Shown here: piece after piece, positions 41,206 to 52,192 of the stretch
How the letters are laid out: each line of letters begins with the position of its first letter
How positions within the stretch are numbered: the first letter of the stretch is position 1
NCBI RefSeq assembly: GCF_901709675.1
Contig: NC_051095.1
Location: 27,487,456-27,551,455 of the forward strand
Direction of reading: 5' to 3'
DNA: 64,000 nt
Origin: Syngnathus acus
Taxonomy: Eukaryota > Chordata > Actinopteri > Syngnathiformes > Syngnathidae
Program-made: the position numbers and the translations under genes
The notes under the pieces: generated by a model
What the model was told of the DNA's origin: nothing
The model's database searches: none
The model's input: the letters and a program-made list of their open reading frames with translations, nothing else

Positions 41206-41918
41206 CTTGTCACAATTACCCCAAAGTTACTATTTTTAGAACAGCGAACTGCGCATGTGCCGCGGCGCAGCGTTTTCGGACAAACACAAGAGCCGCACAG
41301 GTCGTGAACAGCTGGAGCGCAAAGGACCAACTCGCTATTTTTTTTTATCAGAAATAACATTAACGGACCTATCATGGTTGCAACAAAACACTGCTGCTTT
41401 GGTGTCTGTCGGAGCGACTCGCGATATGCTGACCGGGATCATACGAGGGGAGTTTTTTTCACATCTTTCCCAAAGCCGCGAAAGAACCGAGAGAAATGCT
41501 TTCGCTGGGTAGAATCTTGTAAACGGCAGAGATTTACAGTACATAATGTCACCAAAGACACATATATATGCTTCTGCATTTTGTCGGTAGAAATGGGCCA
41601 ACATCTGAAAATCTTGATCCAATACCAGCGACTGCAACGTCTGTGGAGATAAGTTCATCGTTTGCTTTCTCAGTACAAAGCATGCTATTCTAACCATAAC
41701 ACGTGTTTACCCATGGAAGCCACTGCTACTACAATGAAATTAAACACTTTTCTGTTTCCTTTTTGAAGAAATTGCGCATATCAAATAGCTTCATCTTACC
41801 CATGGAAGCCACTGATATTACAATGAAATTAAACACTTTTCTGTTAACCTTTTGAAGAAATTGTGCACAACAAATAGCTTCATCTTACCCATGGAAGCCA
41901 CTGCTACTACAATGAAAT
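41206..41918. other. Intron segment, no confident gene
   Basis: A + strand stretch at about 41370-41655 reads VATKHCCFGVCRSDSRYADR, then FTSFPKPRKNREKCFRWVES and CKRQRF. This is the first half of a THAP-like finger (C-x4-C, a TSFPKP block, then CxRWVxxC). It may be a remnant of a THAP-encoding transposon different from the one at 38171. From 41700 to 41918 there are imperfect 70-bp tandem copies of CCATGGAAGCCACTG...AAACACTTTTCTGTT. Confidence 0.45.
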
Positions 41919-41920
41919 TA

Positions 41921-43682
41921 CCGTAATTTTCGGACTATAAGTCGCTCCGGAGTACAAGTCGCATCAGCCATAAAATGCCCAAAAAAGTGAAAAAAAACAT
42001 ATATAAGTCGCTCCGGAGTACAAGTCGCATTTTGGGGGGCAATTTATTCGACAAAATCCAACACCAAGAACAGTCATGAACGAGCAACAACAGGCTAAAC
42101 GATAGGTATGCTAACGTGACATCAACACAAACGAAGAGCTGAGAACGGCCCTGACGTAACATTCAGAGTTATTCAAAAAACTATTACCGTATTTTCCGCC
42201 CTAAAAGGCGCACCGGATTATGAGGCGCACCTTCAATGAACGGCCCATTTTAAAACTTTGTCCATATATAAGGCGCACCGGATTATAAGGCGCATAAAAT
42301 AGAAGCTATACTGCAACAAACTGAGGTTGACTAGGGTTGCGGTATGCATCCACTAGCCAATAACCAACGAGCCCTCTGTAAACAATCGCGTTTCTCAAAC
42401 GATCTCCTATAAAATGATCGGAACTGACTAAAGTTCGATCTAACGCATTGGTACTACTTACCTATGTTTCCCTTCCATATCGATCCGTAGATTTACTCGA
42501 AACATTAACAGAGCAGCCTATTTTGACATGAAATAGCCTGGTACGTATAGCAGCTATCGTTATAGCATTAGCCATCCGCAAAGTCCCACGAGCCTCAGCT
42601 CGCAATCTCCCATGAGCATCAGCAAAGTGTAAACAATCGCGTTTCTCAAACGATCTCCTATAAAATGATCGGAACTGACTAAAGTTCGATCTAACGCATT
42701 GGTACTACTTACCTATGTTTCCCTTCCATAGCGATCCGTAGATTTACTCGAAACATTAACAGAGCAGCCTATTTTGACATGAAATAGCCTGGTACGTATA
42801 GCAGCTATCGTTATAGCATTAGCCATCCGCAAAGTCCCACGAGCCTCAGCTCGCAATCTCCCATGACCCTCAGCAAAGTGTAAACAATCGCGTTTCTCAA
42901 ACGATCTCCTATAAAATGATCGGAACTGACTAAAGTTCGATCTAACACATTGGTACTGCTTACCTATGTTTCCCTTCCATATCAATACGTAAATTTACTC
43001 GAAACATTAACGGAGCAGCCTATTTTGAAATGAAATAGCCTCGCGGGTACAACAGCTATTCGGTGACGCCCCCTGACTACAGTTACCGTAATGTTGGGAA
43101 GCGATGCGACCTTGTAATTTACTAGTCGTACTAAAACGTACTGAAACATTTTGGCAGAGCACTGTGTACAACCAGTATGGATCAACAAATTCATCACTTG
43201 ATCCATATATAAGGCGCACTGGACTATAAGGCGCACTGTCGGCTTTTGAGAAAATTTTAGGTTTTTAGGTGCGCCTTTTAGGGCGGAAAATACGGTACAT
43301 AAACAACACGTTAATAAAACCATCTGTGTCACTCCAATTCATTAAATCCATCGATCGTCCTTTGTCAACAATGCGTGCGCGCCGCTGACGGCGCTTGCAC
43401 TTCAAAATATTCCACAGGCCCGTATAACGATATATAAATTATATATCAAATAACTATTATATAAGCAATAATGCTATCAAACCATCTGTGTCACTCCAAA
43501 TCATTAAATCCATCGATTGTCCTTTGTCAACAATGGGTGCGCACAGCTGACGGCGCTTGCACTTCAAAATATTCCACAGGCCCATATAACGATATATAAA
43601 TTAGATATCAAATAACTATTATATAGGCAATAATATTATCAAACCATCTGTGTCACTCCAAATCATTAAATCCATCGATCAA
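41921..43682 (-). mobile_element. Family (a) pogo-like element, one end lost, carrying a family (b) element
   Basis: It starts CCGTAATTTTCGGACTATAA after TA at 41919-41920 and shows the inverted AATAAATT near 42044. The family (b) element at 42187-43295 interrupts it. Beyond that, inverted DGFNDLE-stop tandem units continue near 43340-43680 (AATCCATCGATCGTCC, AAACCATCTGTGTCACTCCA). It has no right terminus: at about 43683 it joins the inverted-duplication block. Confidence 0.65.
42187..43295. mobile_element. Family (b) pogo-like element with a 251-bp tandem array
   Basis: This 1,109-bp element has ends CCGTATTTTCCGCCCTAAAA / TTTTAGGGCGGAAAATACGG and TA at 42185-42186 and 43296-43297. GCGCACCGGATTATAAGGCGC-type motifs repeat inside both ends. 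Almost three copies of a 251-bp unit (starts near 42378, 42629 and 42880) fill the interior. No transposase sequence is recognised. Confidence 0.85.
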
Positions 43683-43686
43683 ACTC

Positions 43687-44582
43687 CTCGTCGTACGTAC
43701 GTACCTCCGCCGCTATTGATAAATAAATACTATCGTTTGTGCAAATCTTTAAAGTTCTTTTGTGTGGCTTCCTACACACAGAGACGTAATATACACGCGT
43801 AATATGTAGACCCAATGAACCAATCAGAGGACATTATATTTTACGTAGATCAGGGCAGAAAACAAATCAGAGGACTGTACGTAACTCGTAGAGTACGTAC
43901 CTCCGCCGCCATTAATAAATACTATAGTTTGTGCAAATCTGTAAAGTTGATTTGTGTGGATTCCGCCACACAGAGACGTAATATACAGGCATAATCGGTA
44001 ATTACGTTTTACATAGGTCGGGGCAGTAAACAAATCAGAGGCTGGGACGTAACACGTAGAGTACGTACCTCCGCCGCCTTTGATAAATAAATGCTATCGT
44101 TTGTGCAAAGAAAACAACATTAGGATCCTCTAAAATGGCATAGACAAAGAGACATGCTTACGAGGCACAAATTAGAGCTTTCTTTAAAGCCAGGATCATT
44201 GCAGAAAGGCAACGTGAAGGAACTTGGCATGTTATGGTGCGGAAAATACAGTTTTCAATTTAAACAATGTTTTAAAAGAAATAATAGACATACCGTAATT
44301 TTCGGACTATAAGTCGCTCCGGAGTAAAAAGTCGCATCAGCCATAAAATGCCCAAAAAAGTGAAAAAAAACATATATAAGTCGCTCCGGAGTACAAGTCG
44401 CATTTTGGGGGGGCAATTTATTCGACAAAATCCAACACCAAGAACAGTCATGAACGAGCAACAACAGGCTAAACGACAGGTATGCTAACGTGACATAAAC
44501 ACAAACGAAGAGCTGAGAACGGCCCTGACGTAAAATTCAGAGTTATTCAAATAACCATTACATAAATAACACGTTAATAAAA
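43687..44582. repeat. Right arm of the permuted inverted duplication, block 1
   Basis: This block is a near-identical reverse complement of 34066-34945. It covers the right part of a family (a) element (here 44293-44582), the 36-bp spacer, and most of the family (b)-type element with its tandem array. Two 69-codon open stretches (43824-44033 and 44255-44464, minus strand) are identical in translation to their + strand counterparts at 34612-34821 and 34184-34393. I do not regard these as genes. Confidence 0.85.
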
Positions 44583-45889
44583 CCAAGCCCTATTGCATAA
44601 CTGCTGCTGGAGGTTGTTTTTGCAAAATCAAGTGTTATTTGAAACCCAACACTTTCATTGGTTGAGAGAGCAACCTGTATGGAGTTACTTTCAGTCTTTA
44701 TCTGCTTTTGTGCATTCGTATTCACGTGTTCAAAATCAAGTGTTATTATTTGAAACCCAACACTTTCATTGGTTGAGAGAGCAGCCTGTATGTGGGGGTC
44801 ACTTTCAGTCTTTATCTGCATTTGTGCACGAGTGCTCACGTGCCTCAAAACTTCAAAGAGCTCTGTGGAGGGAGGGCTGAGAATTCAAAAGAGGCCATAT
44901 CGCTTGTCCCCATGGGGGTCGCGCGTGTGCTGGAGCCTATCCCAGCAGTCATTGGGCAGTAGGCAGGGTACACCCTGAGCTGGTTGCCAGTCAATCACAG
45001 TGCACACAGAAACAACCCATTCACATTCATACTCACAGCTATGGGCAATTTGGAGTGCTCCATTGGCCAGAGTACCCAGAGAAAACCCACGTACGCACAC
45101 AAACTACACACAGCGAGGGCCGGAAGTGGAATTGAACGCACAACCTCTGAACTGTGAGGCAGACATGCTACTCACTGCGCCACCTTTCTCTAATCATCTG
45201 GAAAAAAAATTAGCAGAGAACTCTCTTCAAGAGACTGGAGGGGAGATTAGCGACATTAAGAAGAGTATTATGAAAATGGAGACTCGATTGATTGGATTAA
45301 AACCACGATGGAAGAAATTGCAGTTCTCAAAGATGAGAATGCCAGGAAAGACCAGCTGATGAAAATTCTCAAACACAGAGTAGAAGATATCGACCAGCAA
45401 TATAAAATAAATTATGTGGTCATATCTGGGCTCGAGATCTCACCTAGAAATGCTTTTGTCTTAATTAACATAAAACAAAGTAAATATACAGTGGTTCCTT
45501 GCGCTTCACCTATTGTGGCCATGGTGCATCGCGGGTTTTTATGAAAACAGATATTGCAGCTATACATGGTGCAGCACTGCTATTTGCGACATCACTTCAC
45601 GTGGGGTTTTGTCTTCCCATATGACTTTACAGCACACTATTGGCCGGTAGAGGAGACGAGACATATGGGAACATGTTGATCTCTATCTTGTCGTTGATTG
45701 GCTTAGAACTGTAAGAGCAGTTCTAACCACGCTTTATCTCAGGTTCCCGCTACGTATCCGCTCTTCCACTTCATTTGCGTCAGCAGAGTCAGCAGCATCT
45801 CTGATTTGCACTTCATTTTGTCACGAATGAGGCAGGACAACCAAATGCAACACGGGCTCACACAAAGTTTAACAGAGACAAGGAGGTTA
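44583..45889. repeat. Right arm of the permuted inverted duplication, block 2
   Basis: Reverse complement of 40261-37926 without the THAP element. It begins directly after block 1 at 44582/44583, whereas in the left arm the two blocks are about 3 kb apart and in the opposite relative order. It includes the SINE (44886-45186, minus strand), the ORF1-like fragment (about 45190-45450) and the MITE terminus at 45489 (CAGTGGTTCCTTGCGC). Confidence 0.85.
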
Positions 45890-45949
45890 GTTACTTTGGG
45901 GTACTTTGGGTCCATGCAAACAATGCGTGCGCGCAGGCATTTGCTTATT

Positions 45950-46340
45950 TGCTTATGGTTGTCCATCGATTCGATGATGACCATCTTTTATTTGTGAATC
46001 TGCTGATGTCAGAACAGTACGATCCTGGATCCACAGGTGCGGTTACAGACCGGGCACGTGAAGGAGGTGCTGGGGAGAGCAAGGGTGGCTTGGCGGTCGT
46101 GCCTCTTCGTATGCTGCACGATGTTGTGTGCGCTGTTCCTCCATATGATCCACTCCCTGTAAGGAGTGCGAGCACCAGAGGTCTCAGCAGGAAGCGAGTT
46201 CCTCCACTGAAGAGGGGTTGATCTGGCATCTCTTCAGGGAGTTCATTTGGTCTTTGAACCGCTTCTTCTGCCCACTAGCACTGCGTTGGCCCAGGTGTAA
46301 CTGACCATAGAGGATTTTGCGTGGGAGTCTTTACATACAT
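45950..46340 (-). pseudogene. LINE C-terminal fragment with a zinc-finger-like end
   Basis: Reading the minus strand downward gives QRSASGQKKRFKDQMN, then LKRCQINPSSVEELAS, and near the end LPSTSFTCPVCNRTCGSRI and HQQIH. The GGQKKRFKDxLK block and the final CPxCxRxCxSRIGLxxHQxxH finger are typical of the C-terminus of a group of animal endonuclease/reverse transcriptase LINEs. Stops and frame changes show decay. From 46341 to 46658 nothing is recognised. Confidence 0.5.
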
Positions 46341-46658
46341 ATCACTTTATTCTTGACCTCCTAACTTTGCTTAGGGAGGTTCTAATTTTCTACAAGTACT
46401 AAAAATACCCTCGAGACGTCACAGAAAAAGTTACGCTTAACCTCACCGCGACTGACGACAAAGCAAAACCATGCAGCACCAGAAATCGCATTAACGGTAA
46501 AACAATCTTTGTTCATCATTGGTTAGCAACAGCATAACATTATTAAAAAGAAAACAAGAGACTTATTGTATTTTAAAAGTGTTGTTCTTACATTTAATGC
46601 ACATATTGACTTGTATGTATGCATATTGCATGGCTCTCACAGAATTACATTTTACAAT

Positions 46659-47344
46659 CCGTAATTTCTGGACTATAAACCGAACCTGATTATAAGCCGC
46701 ACCAGCTACAATTAGGGGAAAATCTTGTTTTGTTTATATATAAGGCACACCGGACTATAGGCTACAGTTTTTTTTATGTTTAATTATCATTTGTAAGAGA
46801 ATATACATCAAGAGGACTGTTTTTTGGGGGACACATATCTTTTTTAAACATTTATAACCGTAATGTGCAGGAAACTGAAAAGCGTGACGCAACAAGATGT
46901 CATCAACAATAGCCCAGTGCCCTCTAGTGGCCGGAGGAAACCTCTACAGTAGATGCAGCAGCTCAATTTCCTTAGTTAAGAGCCAAATCATATGCATTTC
47001 TTTTTTCCCTCATAATGAGGGTTTGGCTATAAAAGCGTCCTTTCTCCAGTAATGTCCGTCTTGATCTCATTCTGTCTCTTGTTTTTGTCAATTGTGCGGC
47101 ACTATTTGCCTGATGGATGAACAATACACTACTCTTCTCCCAAGTGACCGTGTGTCTGGTCAGATATCCCTCCGCTCAGCAAAGCGGGGACGCACAACAA
47201 CGGTCCACAACCTTTTTAATAATGTGTATGTGTATTACACATCACAAAAATCACAAAAAATCCATAGATACGCCGCACCAGATTTCAAGCCGCAGGGTTC
47301 AAAGCTTGGGCAAAAAGTAGCGGCTTATAGTCCTGAAAATATGG
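46659..47344 (-). mobile_element. Family (c) pogo-like element, decayed
   Basis: The ends CCGTAATTTCTGGACTATAA and TTATAGTCCTGAAAATATGG match the family (c) copy at 7133 with mutations; the flanking TA survives only on the right (47345-47346). On the minus strand at 47012-46974 the transposase start is still readable as MREKRNAYDLALN then stop. It parallels MGDKRNAYEAAFKLK in the other copy. No C-terminal tail was found. Confidence 0.6.
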
Positions 47345-47365
47345 TATGTGGCGTTCATGGCTCTC

Positions 47366-47560
47366 TCAGCCAAAAAGGATCCTTGCCATAGTTATATCCA
47401 CGTTGACTCCACATACAAGACAAACCGGTCCGTCTTTTACATATGTAAACAGATATTCTGCCTCCACCTTTTTTTTTAATATACGTATGTAAAAGACGGT
47501 TTGTCTTGTCTTAAAGCTCCTGTTTTCTGCCTTTCTTTTTGCCATTTTTGAGAAGGGGTA
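47366..47560 (-). pseudogene. hAT-type BED-finger fragment with an internal inverted duplication
   Basis: From about 47550 the minus strand reads MAKRKAENRSFKTR and, after an odd insertion, VEAEYLFTYVKDGPVCLVCG and VNVDI. These are the start and first half of a GTF2IRD2/ZBED5-like BED finger (EAEYxFTxVxDxPVCLLCG). Between the two parts about 30 bp is present twice in opposite orientation (47417-47446 and 47484-47513), a local inverted duplication. Nothing else of the element is recognised. Confidence 0.5.
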
Positions 47561-47789
47561 GCTCGGAGATAGCTGTAACTTGAGATTGCGTTGACAATTG
47601 TTGCAGAGGAGAGCGTTTCTGGGTCCTGTCCTGATTGACGCGCCAAAACAGTAGGGCATTGTGGGATTTGTAGTATGAGCGGTAAATGTGCAGTTTAAGA
47701 CCGGCAGGTCACTTTTTATCGTACAATAATGTAATAATTTTGTATTGCCTTGCAAGCCAAATAAAATTACACTGTGTGCCAATGTTTGA

Positions 47790-49348
47790 TACCAATGTTC
47801 TTAAGGCTCTGGATGATGTGGGGCTGTCCTGGATGGCACGACTCTGCAACATTGCATGGGCCACAGTGCCTCTAAATTGGAAGACTGGGGTGGTGGTTTC
47901 CCTCTTTAAGAAGGGAGACGGTAGGGTGTTTTTTAAGTACAGGCGAATCACACTTCTCAGCCTCTCTGTTAAGGGCTACTTGGTAGTGCTGGAGAGGAGG
48001 TTCCATCAGGACATTGAATCTCAAATTCAGGAGGGTGCTGGGTCAGTGGGATTTTTGTCTTTTGATTGGAACACTGAACCAGCTCTCCACCCTCAGCAGG
48101 GGACTAGAAAGTGCATGTGAGTTTGCTCAACCAGTCTACATGTACTTTGTGGACTTGTAGAAAGCGTTTGGCTGTGTACTCAAGGGGATCATATGGGGGT
48201 GCTCCAGCAGTATGGGGTACCAGATGCCCGAGTACGCGCTGTCTGACTAGTATCAGAGTTTGGTCCGCATTGCTGGCAGTAAGTCGGATTTTTTTTTCCA
48301 GTGAGGGTTGGGAAGCTGCCTTTTGTCATCAATTCTCTTCATAGCATTCATTGGCAGAATTTCTATGCGCAACCGGGGTGTTGGTGGGAGTTAGGTTTTC
48401 TAATCTAAGTATTGCATCTCTGCTTTTTGCTGCTAATGTGGCATTGTTGGGTTCTTCAAGCCGGGATCTTCAACTTTCACTGGAGCAGTTCACAGCTGAG
48501 TTTGGAGTGGTTGGAATGAAAATCAATGCCTACAAATCTGAGACCATGGTGCTAAGTTCATAAAGGGTCCTGCCCAAGTGGATGAGTTCAAGTGTCTTGG
48601 GGTCTTGTTGAGTAAAGGGAGAATGGAGTGGGAAATTTACAGGTGGATTGGTGCAGCATCTTCTGTGATGAAGTCTCTTACCGGTCCATCATAGTGAAGA
48701 GGGAGCTGAGCCGGAATGTTAATCTACTGGTTGATCAATGTTCCTACCCTCAACTTGTGACCGAAATAATAAGATCCAGTATACAAGCGGCTGAAATGAG
48801 TTTTCTACATAGAGCTAATGAGAAAATATCAGTCATCCAGGAGAGTCAAGCCATTTCTCCTCTGCATTGAGAAGAGCCAGAAGAGATGGCTTAGGCAGTT
48901 GATCGTTGGACGCCCTTCTGATGAGGTGCTTTGACCATGTCCAATGTTCCCTCTAAGCTGCGCGCGTGCGCAATCGCGCACTGCCCGCACATTGTCAGCG
49001 CACAAGAAAATCTATCCAGCGCATAACCAACATCCCATTCCCCCCCCCCGGAAGCGAAGCGAACACGCAGCGTTTGACGTCCCATTACCCCCCCCCCCGG
49101 GTTGGCCACCTGATGTTGCTCACAGTAGTCCTCAGTTTGCTCAGGGAGCTTGTGTGTATGCCCAGATACATGAAAAATTAGAGGGAACATTGACCATGTC
49201 CCACTGGGAAGAGGCCCCAAGGACAGCCTGAAACATGCTGGAGATTGCATTGGGAACATCTTTGAGGAGCTGGACGAAGTGGTTAGGGAGAAGGAAGTCG
49301 GGGCTTTCCTGCTTAAACTGCTGCTGCCGTGACCCAACCTCGGAAAAG
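47790..49348 (+). mobile_element. RTE (Rex3-like) LINE 3' part, decayed, + strand
   Basis: The + strand reads VLKALDDVGLSWMARLCNIA, TGVVVSLFKKGDGRV and ITLLSLSVKGYLVVLERRFH, then LSIASLLFAANVALLGSSSR where FADDVVLL is expected (the two aspartates read as Ala-Asn). It ends with FKCLGVLLSKGRMEWEI, SRNVNLLVDQCSYPQLV and EEPEEMA-like pieces. It is the same family as 29583-32780 but more diverged and without a GATG tail. A hAT MITE interrupts it at 48942-49192. Confidence 0.65.
48942..49192. mobile_element. hAT MITE, 251 bp, with 8-bp duplication ACCATGTC
   Basis: The ends CAATGTTCCCTCTAA / TTAGAGGGAACATTG are perfect 15-bp inverted repeats, flanked by ACCATGTC at 48934-48941 and 49193-49200. The interior holds GCGCGCGTGCGCAATCGCGC and two poly-C runs. 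It has no coding capacity. Confidence 0.93.
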
Positions 49349-49356
49349 CATTAGAG

Positions 49357-49685
49357 CAGTAGTTCTTGACCTTATTGGAGGGACCGGACCCCACCAGTTT
49401 CATATACGCATTCACCGAACCCCTCTTTCGTGAAAAAATTTTTTTTTTCAAATTCAAGACATCAATGTTAATTACTGGTGCATAAAATGAGCCGTGCATG
49501 AACATCACCTTGTTCAAAGAACATAACCAACACAATGCATGAGCTCAAATCAAATTACATACCTGCAAATCAGTGTGATGATAAATCAGGTGTGTTTGGA
49601 CCTCCGCAGTGGAGGCTCTGCCGATCCCCTGAGACCAACTCACCGAACCCCGAGGGTTCAATGGAACCCAGGGTGAGAAGCACAG
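49357..49685. mobile_element. hAT MITE, 329 bp, with 8-bp duplication CATTAGAG
   Basis: It starts CAGTAGTTCTTGACCTT and ends GGGTGAGAAGCACAG, an imperfect hAT-type inverted pair. CATTAGAG flanks it at 49349-49356 and 49686-49693. The CCGAACCCC motif recurs inside. From 49694 to 50052 there is AT-rich UVSSA intron without a recognised feature. Confidence 0.85.
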
Positions 49686-50052
49686 CATTAGAGGATTATG
49701 ATGATAGTGATTTAATTTCATCACGCATTTTAAGCATTTATTTCATTATAAATTAAATTTTGGCACTCTTCGTCCTTCATATCTTTCAGTTTGACCTGGA
49801 ATAATAATGTCTGAATTTTCCAAAGGATTTATGTTTTTTTTTATTTAAGCTTGCATTTATGTCATATTCATCTCAATAATTATTTGTTGTTCCTGGTTTT
49901 TACTGTATTATTCACCTTTTAGATACTTAGATACTTGGTTTCTGCATGATGATTGAATGCTCTGTCCCTGTGTGGAGCTGAGCTTCTCACTATTTAAATG
50001 ACGAGCAGCAGCTACTCATATAGTTACGTCCTATTTATTTAATTTGACACAG

Positions 50053-50162
50053 GTTTTCATGTAGAGGAGACGGAGGATAATGAAGCTGTAGTTTCTACGT
50101 TGTTCGATCTACGAAGACTACTAATTACCAAGCACCTACCTGCTGTACGGCATTGGGTTCAG
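50053..50162 (+). CDS. uvssa: UVSSA internal exon (helical segment before the central domain)
   Basis: This 110-bp exon begins in phase 1 (GT completes a glycine codon with the last G of the previous exon). It reads GFHVEETEDNEAVVSTLFDL, then RRLLITKHLPAVRHWVQ, and ends in phase 0 at a GTTTGT donor (50163). It matches the vertebrate UVSSA stretch with QENEDN, then TLKLIRNKFLPAVCSWIQ. The acceptor is TTTAATTTGACACAG, ending at 50052. No later exon (expected to start with an arginine/aromatic-rich RFTR-like segment) was found between 50163 and 64000, so the next intron is at least 13.8 kb. Confidence 0.86.
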
Positions 50163-51181
50163 GTTTGTACATGCAGAAGCAACATTTCTCATTTGTGTAC
50201 ATTCATTTTAGGGATGTCCAGTAACTGTTGTTTTTCACCGATGCAATAACTTCCAGTCGCTGACCTTTAAATATGTCACACATTCAACAACTGGGAACAC
50301 GAACACACATATAAAACAAGAAGTAACGTCCTTCTAACGCTACACATTTTTAATGTATTGCACCAGGCAATACATTAGGGGTACTGAATGGCTCAAGTAA
50401 TGTGGCGATCCTAGACAGTTTATCTAGGGTGGCGAGGGGCTGACAGGACGTAGTTGGGGGTGTCAGAGCTTATAAAACCCAACCCCCCCCCCCCCACCCC
50501 CCACACACACACACACACACGCGGCCACAAATGCACACGCACACACATACGCACACACACGCATGAACACACACACATTTCTAATTCAGGTTTCATTTTC
50601 TGCACTCCCTGGCACGTTTAAAGAATGTCACATGAATAAACTAGCTTAATGTTGAGTACTAATGGAGTGTGTGTCGGCTATCCAATAACTCTCACCTTGG
50701 GCTGCCACAAACGATTATTTTGCTAGTTGACATGTCACCGATAGTAGTTGCTATTAGTCGTTTAATCGGATCATAGATTAAATGCAGCATATTGCAACAG
50801 CAAGCAACTGCTCTTTTACAACCATCATTATATTACAGCCTGTTTTATTTGAGGAATGTATAAATAAAAATAATGACATTACATTATGAATTATGGCAGT
50901 ACATTAAACTTAAATTGAATATACTGTGGCCTTAACATTTTTAGCTGTAAAGGTTTGAGCATTTTAAAATGGAGCCAAAAACTACTGTGCACACTTGCAT
51001 TATGAATAAAATAAAATTATTTATACAGTAAAAAATAAATGCTAAACATAATTCACTCTTCTCAGGTTTCAAATATCAAGCTTTTTTTGTAATGTGGAAG
51101 ACTGAAATCAGATGAGCAAAATAATGGAAAAAGGATGGGGGCTAGGAAGGAAAGGGGGGAGAATTACTAATTAAATATATA
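50163..51181 (+). other. UVSSA intron, low-complexity tract, no gene
   Basis: AT-rich intron. At about 50484-50580 there is a poly-C tract followed by (AC)n with interruptions. I see nothing else with recognisable structure. Confidence 0.5.
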
Positions 51182-51351
51182 CCGTAATTTTCGGACTATA
51201 AATCGCGGGTTTTTTTCATAGTTTGGGTGGGGGGGCGACTTATACTCAGGAGCGATTTATATACATATATATGTTTTTTTTTCACTTTTTTGGGCATTTT
51301 ATGGCTGGTGCGACTTATACTCCGGTGCGACTTATAGTCCGAAAATGACGG
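51182..51351. mobile_element. Minimal family (a) MITE, 170 bp
   Basis: The ends CCGTAATTTTCGGACTATAA / TTATAGTCCGAAAATGACGG have TA at 51180-51181 and 51352-51353. Only the terminal zones are left: GCGACTTATACTCAGGAGCG on one side and GCGACTTATACTCCGGTGCG on the other, plus a short TATA-rich centre. It shows which sequences suffice for mobility if it moved in this form. From 51354 to 51741 nothing is recognised. Confidence 0.85.
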
Positions 51352-51883
51352 TAAACCGATAGACAATATAAACATCGGACACGACAAACGACAAACAAAG
51401 TAAGAGAATAGATCTGCAGTAGATGCAGTAGATACCCATGATTAAATAAACAATAAACAACAAATAAAAGTCTCAGTATAACAAACAACAGTTACATCTC
51501 AAACATCGCAACAGCCCTTCCCTTTGAAGTGGGAGAAACAGTAAAGTGTACATATTTTATAAGGTTAGACAAACTCATATACTTTTTCATGGGCATGTAG
51601 TATGTGCAAATCTTATTATTTTATATAAACATAACTGCTCAATCAGAACGCGGATACAGCACACAGAGCTTTGTAACCTTCCAATACACATAGGCACAGA
51701 CCGCTGACACAGCACACACACACAGGGCAGTGACTCTCCAATAGAGGCTTTGCAGTCACGTGGTTTTATCACGTGATTTTGTGTTATGCCGCCATCTTGG
51801 CGGTCAACTCGTCAGCTCGTTCCTACGTGTTTGTATAGATTGTTTGATTTCTGCGCTACATTTTCACTGATTTCATCCGAATT

Positions 51884-52192
51884 ATGGCTGGTTTGCTATC
51901 CAACGAAGTTGGGCATTTGGATGAAGAATCCAAGAAACGTTACAGAGAGAAGTTGAACCTTGTTGGCACAACGGATCCGTACCTTTTACCGAGAAACATG
52001 CTAAAATCGCCCGAGCATTTTGCAACAGCCGACCTGCCTGAACTCTCATATCCAGATATTTATAATTACCTCGTCGATTCACCATCTCCGTACACTGAAA
52101 AGGACCTTAAGGCATACAAGTGTCTGGATGCCTACAAGTATTTTACAGCAGGTTTTGTGCATGATGGTCTGATATGGCAGATTAACCAATAA
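51884..52192 (+). CDS. Second gene of the two-gene element, copy 2 (102 codons)
   Basis: ATG at 51884, about 140 bp inside the left end, opens MAGLLSNEVGHLDEESKKRY. The reading continues through YPDIYNYLVDSPSPYTEKDL and KAYKCLDAYKYFTAGFVHDG to a stop at 52192. It is presumably the first exon or the surviving N-terminal part of a larger protein. The next recognisable sequence is the end of the THAP exon on the other strand. The pattern resembles the N-terminal region of uncharacterised animal proteins with SWIM/YqaJ-like domains, as I remember them. No catalytic motif is present in the part that remains. Confidence 0.5.
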   Translation: MAGLLSNEVGHLDEESKKRYREKLNLVGTTDPYLLPRNMLKSPEHFATADLPELSYPDIYNYLVDSPSPYTEKDLKAYKCLDAYKYFTAGFVHDGLIWQINQ

